64,000 bases of DNA from Hymenobacter lapidiphilus (lineage in GTDB: Bacteria > Bacteroidota > Bacteroidia > Cytophagales > Hymenobacteraceae): NCBI RefSeq assembly GCF_013377885.1, contig NZ_JABKAU010000001.1, positions 183,978-247,977 on the forward strand. The letters run 5' to 3'. Of the stretch, positions 1-9,464 are shown one piece after another. The stretch's first letter is position 1. Each line of letters begins with the position of its first letter. The notes below the pieces were generated by a model. That model did no database searches and was not told the origin of the DNA. It saw nothing but the letters and a program-made list of their open reading frames with translations. A program made the translations under genes and the position numbers.

Positions 1-1
1 C

Positions 2-190
2 TGGCAGCCGCTGGCCGAAACTGCCGGTGCCGGTCTGGCCTTCGACTTTCAGCAGGCCACCTACCCGCCGGCCGCCGAACTGGCAGCAGGGTTGCAGGCG
101 GGCGTATATTACCCGCAGGGTCCACCGCCGCTGGCCTTTTGGGAGCCGGAAGCCAAAAAAATAGTGGCACTGCTGGATTCTATCGGGTAA
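2..190 (+). CDS. C-terminal end of an unidentified protein (cut by window start)
   Basis: An open frame runs from the window edge to a TAA at 188-190 and gives about 62 residues ending in AKKIVALLDSIG. The composition, rich in Ala, Pro and Leu with no stop, and the codon use match the neighbouring genes, so it looks like a real coding tail. No domain can be recognised in this fragment. It lies about 95 bp upstream of fabH on the same strand. Confidence 0.55.
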   Translation, partial: WQPLAETAGAGLAFDFQQATYPPAAELAAGLQAGVYYPQGPPPLAFWEPEAKKIVALLDSIG

Positions 191-286
191 CTACCGACCT
201 TAGCAGCCCGTTTACGGAACCGGCACCGTTTTTCTTTACCTTCGGCGTCTGCTATATTTTGCACTGCTCCGCAAATCCCTCCCCCG

Positions 287-1306
287 ATGAACAACTCTCT
301 CCGCAACTCTGAAATTGCCGGCGTCGGCCATTACGTGCCCGAGCGCGTGGTTACCAATGCCGACCTCATCACCCTGATGGATACCACCGACGAGTGGATA
401 CAGGAACGCACCGGCATCAAGGAGCGGCGCTGGTTCACCGAAGGCGTCGATACGACCTCCAATATGGGAGCTAAGGCGGCCCGCCGCGCCCTCGAAATGG
501 CCGGCCTTGAGCCCGACGACGTGCAAATGATTGTGTTTGCCACGCTTTCGCCCGACTATTTCTTTCCCGGCTCGGGCGTACTACTGCAGCGCGAGCTGGG
601 CATCAAGGCGCCCGTTCCGGCCTTTGATGTGCGCAACCAGTGCTCGGGCTTCGTGTACGCGCTGAGCATGGCCGACCAGTTCATCAAAACCGGCATGTAC
701 GACAACGTGCTGGTGGTAGGCTCCGAAATTCACTCTTCGGGCCTCGATATCAGCACCCGCGGCCGGGCCGTGTCGGTTATTTTTGGTGATGGCGCCGGAG
801 CCGTGGTCATGCGCCCCTGCACCCGCGAGGGCCATGGCGTGCTGAGCACCCACCTGCATTCGCAGGGCGAACATGCCGAGGAGCTGATTGTGAAGGAGCC
901 CAGCTCGAACCGCCAGGACCGGACCGCGTTTATCCAGAACCTGGAGAATGAAGTTGAGCTCTACCCCATCATGAACGGCCAGAACGTGTTCAAGCATGCC
1001 GTGGTACGCTTCCCGCAGGTGATCAAGGAGGCGCTGGATGCCAACGGCTACCAGCCCCAGGACCTCGATATGCTCATTCCGCACCAGGCCAACTTGCGCA
1101 TCACCCAGTACGTGCAGCAGAAAATGGGTCTCCCGGACGACAAGATATTCAGCAACATCCAGCGTTACGGCAACACCACTGCCGCCTCCGTGCCCATTGC
1201 CCTGAGCGAAGCCGTGCAGGAAGGCCGCATCAAGCGCGGCGACCTGGTGTGCCTGGCCGCCTTCGGGTCGGGCTTCACCTGGGCCTCGGCGCTCATTAAG
1301 TGGTAG
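287..1306 (+). CDS. fabH: 3-oxoacyl-ACP synthase III (KAS III)
   Basis: FabH condenses acetyl-CoA or branched acyl-CoA with malonyl-ACP to start fatty-acid synthesis in the cytosol. The 339-residue length fits the family. The thiolase-fold catalytic triad is visible: Cys near residue 118 in RNQCSGF, His near 265 in LIPHQAN, and Asn near 295 in YGNTTAAS. The ATG at 287 opens on SEIAGVGHYVPE, the usual FabH N-terminus. It is a single gene, followed by a hairpin terminator. The His-Gln-Ala-Asn loop argues for FabH over related alkylquinolone or chalcone-type enzymes, although a FabH-like paralogue cannot be excluded from one window. Confidence 0.93.
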   Translation: MNNSLRNSEIAGVGHYVPERVVTNADLITLMDTTDEWIQERTGIKERRWFTEGVDTTSNMGAKAARRALEMAGLEPDDVQMIVFATLSPDYFFPGSGVLLQRELGIKAPVPAFDVRNQCSGFVYALSMADQFIKTGMYDNVLVVGSEIHSSGLDISTRGRAVSVIFGDGAGAVVMRPCTREGHGVLSTHLHSQGEHAEELIVKEPSSNRQDRTAFIQNLENEVELYPIMNGQNVFKHAVVRFPQVIKEALDANGYQPQDLDMLIPHQANLRITQYVQQKMGLPDDKIFSNIQRYGNTTAASVPIALSEAVQEGRIKRGDLVCLAAFGSGFTWASALIKW

Positions 1307-1328
1307 ATTCCAGAGTGAAGTAAAATCT

Positions 1329-1398
1329 AAAAAGCCAAAGGGTAGAAGCCCGCTACTTCGGTTGAAGCAGCGCAACTGGCTTCGCACTTTGGCTTTTT
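1329..1398 (+). terminator. Hairpin terminator after fabH
   Basis: Twelve-base complementary arms, AAAAAGCCAAAG at 1329-1340 and CTTTGGCTTTTT at 1387-1398, enclose a 46-base loop. The right arm ends in a T run. The position just after the fabH stop fits a terminator, although the long loop is unusual and its end overlaps the -7 box of the next gene. Confidence 0.5.
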
Positions 1399-1405
1399 AT
1401 CTTTG
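1398..1405 (+). promoter_or_regulatory. -7 box of the DtxR-type regulator gene
   Basis: TATCTTTG matches the Bacteroidota -7 consensus TAnnTTTG and lies 20 bp before the ATG at 1426. No clear -33 TTG is seen at the usual distance. Confidence 0.5.
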
Positions 1406-1425
1406 ACTTTTGACCTTCAACACGC

Positions 1426-2085
1426 ATGCCGAGCTTCACTGAGGAAAACTATCTGAAAGCCGTTTACAAACTCTCGGAGTTTCAGCCGGGTACGGAAGTG
1501 AGCACCAACAGCGTAGCCGAGGAGCTACTTACCCGGCCCGCTTCGGTAACTGATATGCTGCGGCGCCTCGGCGAGAAGGGCCTCGTCAACTACACCCGCT
1601 ACCGGGGCGTCACGCTCACCGAGGCCGGGCGGCGGGTGGCGCTGGCCACCATCCGCAAGCACCGCTTATGGGAAGTGTTTCTGGTTCAGCACTTCGGATT
1701 TCACTGGGATGAAGTGCACGATGTGGCCGAGCAGATGGAGCACATCGACTCCGAGCTGCTGGTGCGCCGCCTCGACGAGTTCCTGGGCTTCCCGCAGCTC
1801 GACCCCCACGGCGACCCCATCCCGACGGCCGACGGCGTGTTGCACCGCCCCGAGCACCGCCTGCTGGCCGATCTGCGCCCCGGCGAGCAGGGCCGCGTGG
1901 TATCCGTCCGGAACACCTCCGCCCCCTTCCTGCAGTACCTCGACAAGGTGGGTGTGGGCCTAGGCACCCATATTGAAGTACTGGATAAAGCCTTGTTTGA
2001 TAATTCCCTGGAAATCAAAATAAACCAGGAAGTAGTCAAGCTAATTTCGGCCGAGGTAAGCCGCAACCTGATGCTGACGGATTGA
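1426..2085 (+). CDS. DtxR/MntR-family metal-dependent transcriptional regulator
   Basis: The 219-residue protein has the DtxR-family layout. An N-terminal winged helix (about residues 5-60) includes the phrase ASVTDMLRRLGEKGL, which fits the recognition-helix region. A metal-binding and dimerisation domain follows (about 65-140) with EVHDVAEQMEHIDS and the family phrase DPHGDPIP. A C-terminal FeoA/SH3-like domain spans roughly 150-219. Such proteins repress metal uptake genes when Mn(II) or Fe(II) is bound. No metal transporter sits next to it, so the targets are unknown. The gene appears monocistronic with its own -7 box. Confidence 0.9.
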   Translation: MPSFTEENYLKAVYKLSEFQPGTEVSTNSVAEELLTRPASVTDMLRRLGEKGLVNYTRYRGVTLTEAGRRVALATIRKHRLWEVFLVQHFGFHWDEVHDVAEQMEHIDSELLVRRLDEFLGFPQLDPHGDPIPTADGVLHRPEHRLLADLRPGEQGRVVSVRNTSAPFLQYLDKVGVGLGTHIEVLDKALFDNSLEIKINQEVVKLISAEVSRNLMLTD

Positions 2086-2096
2086 CGTTGACAGTC

Positions 2097-2201
2097 GAAG
2101 AACTGTCCTTCTGACGAAGAAGGAATCTAGGGTAAGGACATAGGACGATTCTGTTCAATAACCTGCCCCGGATTCCTCATTCGTCGGAAGGACAGTTCTT
2201 C
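2097..2201. repeat. Long imperfect inverted repeat between the dtxR-like gene and mnmE
   Basis: The arms are 2097-2127 and 2171-2201. They are 31 bases long with 28 pairing, and they enclose a 43-base loop. The outer part reads GAAGAACTGTCCTTC. There is no T run, so it is more like a REP-type or MITE-type hairpin than a terminator, although it could end transcripts from the regulator gene. Confidence 0.7.
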
Positions 2202-2227
2202 AACTTTATGGCCGAGGCTCCCTGCCG

Positions 2228-2235
2228 TACCTTTG
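2228..2235 (+). promoter_or_regulatory. -7 box of mnmE
   Basis: TACCTTTG matches TAnnTTTG. Transcription would begin near 2240, downstream of the ATG at 2208. This is why the GTG at 2259 is taken as the mnmE start. Confidence 0.55.
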
Positions 2236-2258
2236 CGGCCCTATCACACCCAACCGCC

Positions 2259-3650
2259 GTGGCCGCCAACCTGCCCCTCTCCCTTTCCGATACTATCGTT
2301 GCCCTGTCCACGCCGCCCGGCGCCGGGGCCATTGCCCTGGTGCGCCTTTCGGGGCCCCGTGCCATTGCCATCACCGATGAGGTGTTTGCCGGCAAGCGCC
2401 TAGCCGAGCAGCCCGGCCACACGCTGCACTACGGAACGCTGCGCGACGACGCGCAGATTCTGGATGAAGTCGTTGTGTCGCTTTACCGCGGCCCCAACTC
2501 CTACACCCGCGAAGACGTGGTGGAAATCAGCACCCACGGCTCCGACTACATCGTGCGGCAGGTGCTGGCGCTGCTGCTGCGCCACGGTGCCCGCCTGGCC
2601 GAAGCCGGCGAGTTCACCAAGCGCGCCTTTCTGCATGGCGCCCTCGACCTGGCCCAGGCCGAAGCCGTAGCCGACCTGATTGCCGCCGACTCGGCCCTGA
2701 GCCACCAGGTGGCGCTGCGCCAGATGCGGGGTGGCTTCTCGCGCGAGCTACGGGAGCTGCGCGGCCAGTTGGTGCATTTCGCAGCGTTACTGGAACTGGA
2801 GCTGGATTTTGGGGAAGAAGACGTAGAGTTTGCCGACCGGACCGGGCTCGTAGTGCTACTGCAGGAAGTGCAGGCGCTGGTGCGCCGGCTGCTGCGCTCC
2901 TTCGAACTGGGCAACGTCATCAAAAACGGCGTGACCACCGTTATTGCAGGCCGGCCCAACGCTGGCAAAAGTACCCTGCTCAACGCCCTGCTCAACGAAG
3001 ACCGGGCCATCGTATCGGAGGTAGCCGGCACCACCCGCGACCTGATAGAAGACGAGGTGAGCATCGAGGGTATTCGCTTCCGGTTCGTGGATACGGCTGG
3101 CCTGCGCGACACCACCGATGTGGTGGAAGCCCTGGGCGTGGAGCGCACTCGCCAGCGGGTGCAGCAGGCCGCGCTGGTTGTGTATCTGTTTGATCTTTCG
3201 ACTACTTCAATTACTGAACTTCAAGCGGAAATTGAAGCGCTAAACCTACCTGCTGGTGTGGGCGTGCTGGCCGTGGGCAACAAGCTCGACCTGGCTTCCG
3301 AAGCCCAGGCCGCTCCCTTCCGGGCCCGGCCCGATACGCTGCTGCTGGCGGCTGGCCAGGGTGTTGGCATCGAGGAGTTGCGCGCCGCGCTGCTGGCCCG
3401 CGTCCGCCTCGACGGCCTCGACCAGACCGGGGCCAGCACCATCGTCACCAACCTGCGCCACGCCCGCAGCCTGGAGCAGGCCGACCGCCACCTCGACGCC
3501 GTACTGGTGGGCCTGAGTACCGGCGGCGGCACCGAGCTGCTGGCCGCCGACCTGCGCCATGCCCTGGGGGCGCTGGGCCAGATAACCGGCGAAATCAGCT
3601 CCGACGACCTGCTCACCAGCATCTTCACCCAGTTCTGCATCGGCAAGTAG
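2259..3650 (+). CDS. mnmE: tRNA uridine-5-carboxymethylaminomethyl modification GTPase MnmE
   Basis: MnmE works with MnmG to modify the wobble uridine of several tRNAs. All three regions are present: the N-terminal tetrahydrofolate-binding domain opening on DTIVALSTPPGAGAIA, an inserted Ras-like G domain with P-loop GRPNAGKST (about residues 231-239) and DTAG, and the helical domain ending in the diagnostic C-terminal motif CIGK. An upstream ATG at 2208 is in frame, but the -7 box at 2228-2235 lies inside that extension, so the GTG at 2259 (463 residues, the usual length) is preferred. The 3' end lies 11 bp from the convergent aldo/keto reductase gene. Confidence 0.95.
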   Translation: MAANLPLSLSDTIVALSTPPGAGAIALVRLSGPRAIAITDEVFAGKRLAEQPGHTLHYGTLRDDAQILDEVVVSLYRGPNSYTREDVVEISTHGSDYIVRQVLALLLRHGARLAEAGEFTKRAFLHGALDLAQAEAVADLIAADSALSHQVALRQMRGGFSRELRELRGQLVHFAALLELELDFGEEDVEFADRTGLVVLLQEVQALVRRLLRSFELGNVIKNGVTTVIAGRPNAGKSTLLNALLNEDRAIVSEVAGTTRDLIEDEVSIEGIRFRFVDTAGLRDTTDVVEALGVERTRQRVQQAALVVYLFDLSTTSITELQAEIEALNLPAGVGVLAVGNKLDLASEAQAAPFRARPDTLLLAAGQGVGIEELRAALLARVRLDGLDQTGASTIVTNLRHARSLEQADRHLDAVLVGLSTGGGTELLAADLRHALGALGQITGEISSDDLLTSIFTQFCIGK

Positions 3651-3661
3651 GAGCTGCGGGC

Positions 3662-4561
3662 CTAGCGGTGCTCCTGATACGTGTTGGCCGGCGCGGCCTG
3701 CAGCAGCTCTTGGCGGGCATCGGGCGGCAGCGGCGCACTACGGGCCAGTTGCAACGCCTCGGCTAGTTGCGCCTCGTTCCGGATGCCGAGTATGGCGGCC
3801 GTTACACCTGGCGTATCGAGCACGAAGCGCCCGGCCACCTCGGCGGGCGGGCGCTGCAGGCGCTTTGCCACAGCGGCCACGGCAGCAGCTACCGCCTGAA
3901 CGGTCCCGGCCGGATGGCCCAGGTACTCGCGGGCAGGCTTGCCGGCCAGCAGGCCTTGGGCCAGCGCCCCACGGGCCAGCACACCTACCCCATGGGCATC
4001 CAGTTGAGGCAGCACGGCTTCCAGGGGGCGCTGATCGAGCAGGCTTAGCTGCAGCATTATGCTACTGAGGCCGGTTTCGGGCACGTAGCGCCGGATGACG
4101 TTGGGCCGGATGGAGGAAATACCGTAGTGCCGGATTTTACCCTGCTCCCGCAGCCTCTCGAAGGCTTCGACTACCTCATCAAGCGGGTCGTCAATAGTGC
4201 CACCATGCAATTGGTACAGGTCGAGGTAGTCGGTTTGAAGGCGACGCAGGCTGGCCTCGGCAGCCTGGCGGATGTAGGCACCCGAGGGGTTCCAGTCCCA
4301 GCCCTGGCCATCGGGCCGCCGCTGGTTGCCTACTTTGGTGGCCAGTACCACCTGGGTGCGGCAGTGGCGGAAGGCAGCCCCCAAAAGCTCCTCATTACGG
4401 CCGTGCTCATACAGGTCGGCCGTATCGAAAAGGGTGATGCCGCCGGCCCGCGCCGCATCAAGTAAGCGGCGGTCGGCAGCCACATCAGCCCCCAACGACA
4501 TACCGCCGAAACCCAGGCGGCTCACTTGCAAATCGGTAGTATCCAGGTAAGCGTAATGCAT
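3662..4561 (-). CDS. Aldo/keto reductase
   Basis: This is a cytosolic NAD(P)H-dependent oxidoreductase of the TIM-barrel AKR superfamily, 299 residues long. The family signatures are in order: FDTADLYEHGRNEE near residues 45-60 with the catalytic Asp and Tyr, LATKVG with the Lys, and YQLHG with the His. The N-terminal phrase VSRLGFGGMSLG is the usual first strand. Substrate specificity cannot be read from the sequence. The gene is divergent from gltA and convergent with mnmE. Confidence 0.92.
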   Translation of the reverse strand: MHYAYLDTTDLQVSRLGFGGMSLGADVAADRRLLDAARAGGITLFDTADLYEHGRNEELLGAAFRHCRTQVVLATKVGNQRRPDGQGWDWNPSGAYIRQAAEASLRRLQTDYLDLYQLHGGTIDDPLDEVVEAFERLREQGKIRHYGISSIRPNVIRRYVPETGLSSIMLQLSLLDQRPLEAVLPQLDAHGVGVLARGALAQGLLAGKPAREYLGHPAGTVQAVAAAVAAVAKRLQRPPAEVAGRFVLDTPGVTAAILGIRNEAQLAEALQLARSAPLPPDARQELLQAAPANTYQEHR

Positions 4562-4744
4562 AGCGTGCGGAAGTAGATAGATGGCGCAGTTTGGGCGTCA
4601 TGCTGCGAAAAAAAGGCCAGACAAGTCGTAAAAAAACGGGCTTTATATCGCACTTAAGCGCCTCACGGCGTTTCTTTGCGTCAGGTGAAATGGCAAACAA
4701 CCGCCCTACCCGGTTTGTACTATAGCCAGTAACCACCGGTCGGG

Positions 4745-4771
4745 TTGCCCGCTTGCCGGTTATTATCTTTA
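4745..4771 (+). promoter_or_regulatory. Candidate gltA promoter
   Basis: TTG at 4745-4747 is followed after 16 bp by TATCTTTA at 4764-4771, close to the Bacteroidota TTG / TAnnTTTG pair. The leader to the ATG at 4809 would be about 35 nt. The spacing is slightly short of the usual 17-23 bp. Confidence 0.4.
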
Positions 4772-4808
4772 AATTCGCCCTGTACCCCCACTTTTCAACC
4801 TACGCTTT

Positions 4809-6104
<1,296 letters not shown>

Positions 6105-6158
6105 GCTACAGTGTTGCAGGCCGGCCCAGCCGGTTTGCAATGCCTGTACTATCGCAAT

Positions 6159-6187
6159 AAAAAAGCCCGCATATGCGGGCTTTTTTA
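6159..6187 (+). terminator. Intrinsic terminator of gltA
   Basis: A perfect GCCCGCATATGCGGGC stem is flanked by A and T runs. The T6 on the right gives a classical rho-independent terminator for gltA, and the A run on the left makes it usable from the opposite strand as well. Confidence 0.9.
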
Positions 6188-6240
6188 TTTTCAATCAATT
6201 CGAGTGTTACCTAAAGCAACACCTGATAATAAGCTGTCAA

Positions 6241-6606
6241 TCAACGAATATTGACGGCTGTGAATTCGGATTTAAGACCATCGTAGACGGCGAGTTGCTT
6301 GGGTTGCAGCAAGGCTGCTACATCCCATTCGTAGCGCTGTAGCAAGTCGGATAGCGCTTGGTCGAGGTTTGCAGGCTCGGCCTTAAGCTGGTTACGTAGC
6401 GCGGCCATCTCGGAGAGCAGCCCCACGTTGAGGCGGCGGAGCTTGATGTACTGGCCTTCGCTGAGCTGAGTGCGCTCAGCAATGCGCCAGGTCATGGCCG
6501 TAGCCCGCTCGCCCATCGTTGTCCCCCCGCCATCGGCCTGGGCCGCAGTAGGAGTTCCAGAGGACATGAGTAGTACCAGACCGAGTAGAGTAAGCACGTT
6601 TTTCAT
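6241..6606 (-). CDS. Small secreted helical protein, Spy/CpxP-like in shape (paralogue 1)
   Basis: Starting at the ATG at 6606 the protein has 121 residues and opens with a signal peptide (MKNVLTLLGLVLLMSSGTPTAAQA). The rest is predicted helical with a conserved block LSEGQYIKLRRLN. The next gene at 6782-7150 is a clear paralogue with the matching block LDEGQYLRLKQLN. Size, secretion and helix content resemble Spy/CpxP-type periplasmic proteins, but no LTxxQ motif is plain, so the function is unknown. An ATG 36 bp upstream would put 12 residues before the signal peptide and is rejected. Confidence 0.75.
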   Translation of the reverse strand: MKNVLTLLGLVLLMSSGTPTAAQADGGGTTMGERATAMTWRIAERTQLSEGQYIKLRRLNVGLLSEMAALRNQLKAEPANLDQALSDLLQRYEWDVAALLQPKQLAVYDGLKSEFTAVNIR

Positions 6607-6669
6607 AGTTGTAGGAGGTTTGGTGGAAAAATCAGCACCCATCCAACTTCACTGTCCAAAATTGTCTTA

Positions 6670-6700
6670 TCAAGATACTAAACAAATATGACATAAGCAA
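6670..6700 (-). promoter_or_regulatory. Candidate promoter of secreted paralogue 1
   Basis: On the minus strand a TTG (6698-6700) is followed after 20 bp by TATCTTGA (6670-6677). This is the right spacing for a Bacteroidota promoter with an imperfect -7 box. The leader to the ATG at 6606 would be about 60 nt. Confidence 0.4.
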
Positions 6701-6781
6701 TATTTGTTTTATTTCGGATGCTGTTGTCAGCTTAGCCCACGGCCCAACTCCAGGGAGTCGAGCCGTGGCAGCTCAAACTTA

Positions 6782-7150
6782 CTATTTCGACAGCGTACCC
6801 ATAGCTGTCATGCTGGCGCGGTGCTGGTCGAACAAAGACCGTTGGGCGGGCCGCAGCATATCAAGCAGGGCCATTTCGTAGTAGAGCTGGGCATCGGCCA
6901 GGCGCTGGTCGAGCATTGGCTGCTCAGCGGCGAAACGGGACTTCAACTCCTCCTGCTCGCTCAACATACGGATGTTGAGTTGCTTGAGCCGCAGGTACTG
7001 GCCTTCATCGAGCCGGATACGGTCGGAAATGGCGCGGGTGAGGGCCGTAGCACGGGCCGTAATGCTGGTGGGGTTGTCGGCGCGCGAAGCGGCCAGGATA
7101 ACACCTGGAGCGGCAATAAGCAGGCAAACGAAAAGTGCAACTTTCTTCAT
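6782..7150 (-). CDS. Small secreted helical protein, Spy/CpxP-like in shape (paralogue 2)
   Basis: From the ATG at 7150 this is a 122-residue protein with a signal peptide (MKKVALFVCLLIAAPGVILA) and a helical body carrying LDEGQYLRLKQLNIRMLSEQ, closely parallel to paralogue 1. It also shares RATA near the mature N-terminus with its neighbour. The two genes are in tandem with separate upstream AT-rich regions, so they probably arose by duplication and keep their own promoters. The upstream ATG at 7270 would add 40 non-signal residues that overlap the promoter, and is rejected. Function unknown. Confidence 0.75.
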   Translation of the reverse strand: MKKVALFVCLLIAAPGVILAASRADNPTSITARATALTRAISDRIRLDEGQYLRLKQLNIRMLSEQEELKSRFAAEQPMLDQRLADAQLYYEMALLDMLRPAQRSLFDQHRASMTAMGTLSK

Positions 7151-7267
7151 GGTAAAAAGGGAGAAAGGGTTGGAAGATGAATGATTAGGGCTGTTAGTAG
7201 CGGCCTGTATCCTATTAAGGGGTGATACCACTACTCCCGCAAGCGCCGTTTGCTTTGTGGGAATAAT

Positions 7268-7275
7268 CAAATGTA
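7268..7275 (-). promoter_or_regulatory. -7 box of secreted paralogue 2
   Basis: The minus-strand sequence TACATTTG fits TAnnTTTG. It lies at the edge of an AT-rich stretch (7260-7390) and leaves a leader of roughly 110 nt before the ATG at 7150. The -33 region is only TTTA-like. Confidence 0.45.
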
Positions 7276-7390
7276 CACCGAATTATTAAACTATAAAATG
7301 TTTTTTTATCACTATTCTGATCAATAGCTTTTATGAATATTGGTTAAATATCTCATTATCAGATTAATGATCGTACTATAAAAAAGAAAA

Positions 7391-7446
7391 ACTCCAATCA
7401 AAAAAAGTGCAATTACTCGCGTAATTATCCTTTTTTTGATTGGAGT
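7391..7446 (-). terminator. Strong hairpin terminator of the TPR/propeller/OmpA gene
   Basis: Perfect 17-base arms (7391-7407 and 7430-7446, ACTCCAATCAAAAAAAG and its complement) carry an inner AATTAC/GTAATT stem. It lies 43 bp past the stop of the minus-strand gene at 7489. A T-rich stretch follows on the minus strand. The rest of the 7151-7488 gap is AT-rich promoter DNA. Confidence 0.8.
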
Positions 7447-7488
7447 CGGGGGCAAAAACGGCTGGCGGTGGCCAGTTGCGCGGGCCTG

Positions 7489-9438
7489 CTACAGAATCCG
7501 TAGCTCGATGCGGCGGTTCTGCTGGCGGTTTTCTTCGGAGTCGTTGGGAGCCAGCGGCCGGGCCTCGCCGTAGCCTTTGTAGCGCAGGCGGGCCGCCTCA
7601 ACGCCCTGGCTCAGCAAGTAGCGGTAGACTGATTTGGCCCGGTTCTGCGACAGCACCAGGTTGTCATCATCGGAGCCCACATCATCGGTGTGGCCCGATA
7701 CTTCTACCTGAATGGTAGGGTACTGCTTCATGAAGCTCACCAGCCGCTTGAGCTCGGTGCGCGACTTGGGCTTAAGCTCGTACTGGCTCACATCAAAGAA
7801 CAGATTGTTGAGCACTATGCTGCGCCCCGCACCCACCGGATCGAGGTAGAGGTCGAGGGTGAGCGGGTTGAAGCTGCGGCGGCTGCTGTAATCGAAGCTC
7901 AGGCTACGGAGCAGGTATTTGTCGGCGGCGGCGTACATGGCGTACTGGCGGCCCTCGTTGAGCACCACGGTATAATCGCCGGTTTCGGCATCGGAGTTCA
8001 CGTACTGCACCAACTCGTTGGTATTGAGGTCGTAGAGCTGCACGTCGGCGGCAATGGGCTTTTTGGTCACGGCATCGAACACCCGGCCCTGGGCGTACGT
8101 GCTGGTTTCGCGGGCACGAATGCTGGCAGGCGTCTCAAACGAGTACAGCTCTACCGGCTGGTCGCGCTGGCGCTTCACGCCCGGCTCGGCCGTACGCCAA
8201 CGCGAACAGAAGCCCCGGCGGTTGTCGGAGCTGATAAATAGCGACGCTTCGTTCTCAAACGTATTGAGCGGGTAGCCCAGGTTGCGGGGCGCGTCCCATT
8301 TACCATCGGACGACAGTTCGCAGCGGTAAATGTCGAGCCCGCCCATGCCTACCAGTCCGTCGGTTACATAGTAGAGCGTAGTGCCGCTGGCATGGATGAA
8401 CGGGGCCATGTCTTTGCCGGGCGTGTTCACGGGTGTGCCCAGGTTGCGGGCAGGCGTCCAGTTACCCTGCTCGTCGAGCGTTGTTATATAGACATCCTCC
8501 TGGCCCTGCCCGCCGCGCCGGGTGCTGGTGAAATACAGTGTGCGGCCATCGGCCGAAAGCGTGGGCTGCGAGTCCCATTCGGGCGAGTTTACGTTGCGGC
8601 CCAGGTTTTCGGGCTTGCTCCAGGCATTGCCGGTGCGCCGCGAGATGTACAGGTCGCAGTTGCCCACCGAGTTGGCCCGGTCGCAGGAAGCAAACACCAG
8701 GGTTTTGCCGTCGCCGGAAATAGCCCCGGCCCCCTCGTTGAACGAGGTATTGATGGCCGGCGAGATAGAGGCCGGCTCGCCCATGGTACCATCGGGGTTC
8801 TGGCGGCTCACATACAGGTTTTCGTCGCTGGCAGCCGTGGGGCGGCCGGTAAAAAGCAGAAAGCGGCTGTCGGCCGTGAGTACCGGGAAGTACTGAAACC
8901 GGTAGGTATTGAGCGGCTCGGGCAGCCGGGTTGGCTCGGGTCCGGTGGGTGCGGCTATGGCCTCGGCAGCAAACGCGCAGTTGAGCAGCTGGCGCTTGGC
9001 CTGCGGAATGTTGCGCTGGCCTTTAGGAGCCGTTTTAATAAACTTCGGGTACGCATCGGCCGCCGTGGTGTAGTCGCCGAAGCTCATGGCCAGCTCGCCC
9101 AGCATAAAGTAGTCGTTGCTCCGGGCCGCATCGACGGGCAGCTTGGGCAGGCCCGTCCGGTAGGCCTCGAAAGCCGCCTGGTTTTCGCCCATAGCCTTGA
9201 GCAAGGAGCCCCGCAGCAGGTACGGCTCCCCCAGCGACGGGAATTTCTGCGTGAGCTGGTCGAGCGTTTCGAGGGCCTTGGTGAAGTCGCGGCCCTTGGC
9301 CTGCGCCTGCGCTTTATCCCACAGCCCACGGGCCTTGGTATTGGAAGAGCTAAGCTGCGCCTGAGCAGCTGCCGGCCGCGGCGAAAGGCTACCAGCGGTT
9401 AGTAGCAGCACCAACGGCACGAAAAGCGAACGACGCAT
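7489..9438 (-). CDS. TPR / PD40 propeller / carboxypeptidase-regulatory / OmpA protein, PorE-like
   Basis: The 649-residue exported protein (signal peptide MRRSLFVPLVLLLTAGSLSPRPAAAQA) has four regions: TPR-like helices (about 30-145), a PD40/WD40-like propeller (about 180-430) with repeats such as SDGRTLYFTSTRRGG, a carboxypeptidase-regulatory-like beta domain (about 450-520), and a C-terminal OmpA peptidoglycan-binding domain (about 540-649) with VSGHTDDVGS and the NRRIEL end. This exact order is that of PorE of the type IX secretion system in Bacteroidota. Paralogues with the same order are common, so the T9SS role is an inference. It probably tethers outer-membrane assemblies to peptidoglycan. 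Confidence 0.88.
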   Translation of the reverse strand: MRRSLFVPLVLLLTAGSLSPRPAAAQAQLSSSNTKARGLWDKAQAQAKGRDFTKALETLDQLTQKFPSLGEPYLLRGSLLKAMGENQAAFEAYRTGLPKLPVDAARSNDYFMLGELAMSFGDYTTAADAYPKFIKTAPKGQRNIPQAKRQLLNCAFAAEAIAAPTGPEPTRLPEPLNTYRFQYFPVLTADSRFLLFTGRPTAASDENLYVSRQNPDGTMGEPASISPAINTSFNEGAGAISGDGKTLVFASCDRANSVGNCDLYISRRTGNAWSKPENLGRNVNSPEWDSQPTLSADGRTLYFTSTRRGGQGQEDVYITTLDEQGNWTPARNLGTPVNTPGKDMAPFIHASGTTLYYVTDGLVGMGGLDIYRCELSSDGKWDAPRNLGYPLNTFENEASLFISSDNRRGFCSRWRTAEPGVKRQRDQPVELYSFETPASIRARETSTYAQGRVFDAVTKKPIAADVQLYDLNTNELVQYVNSDAETGDYTVVLNEGRQYAMYAAADKYLLRSLSFDYSSRRSFNPLTLDLYLDPVGAGRSIVLNNLFFDVSQYELKPKSRTELKRLVSFMKQYPTIQVEVSGHTDDVGSDDDNLVLSQNRAKSVYRYLLSQGVEAARLRYKGYGEARPLAPNDSEENRQQNRRIELRIL

Positions 9439-9464
9439 ACAGAACGGGCTAAAAGGTGAAGACG

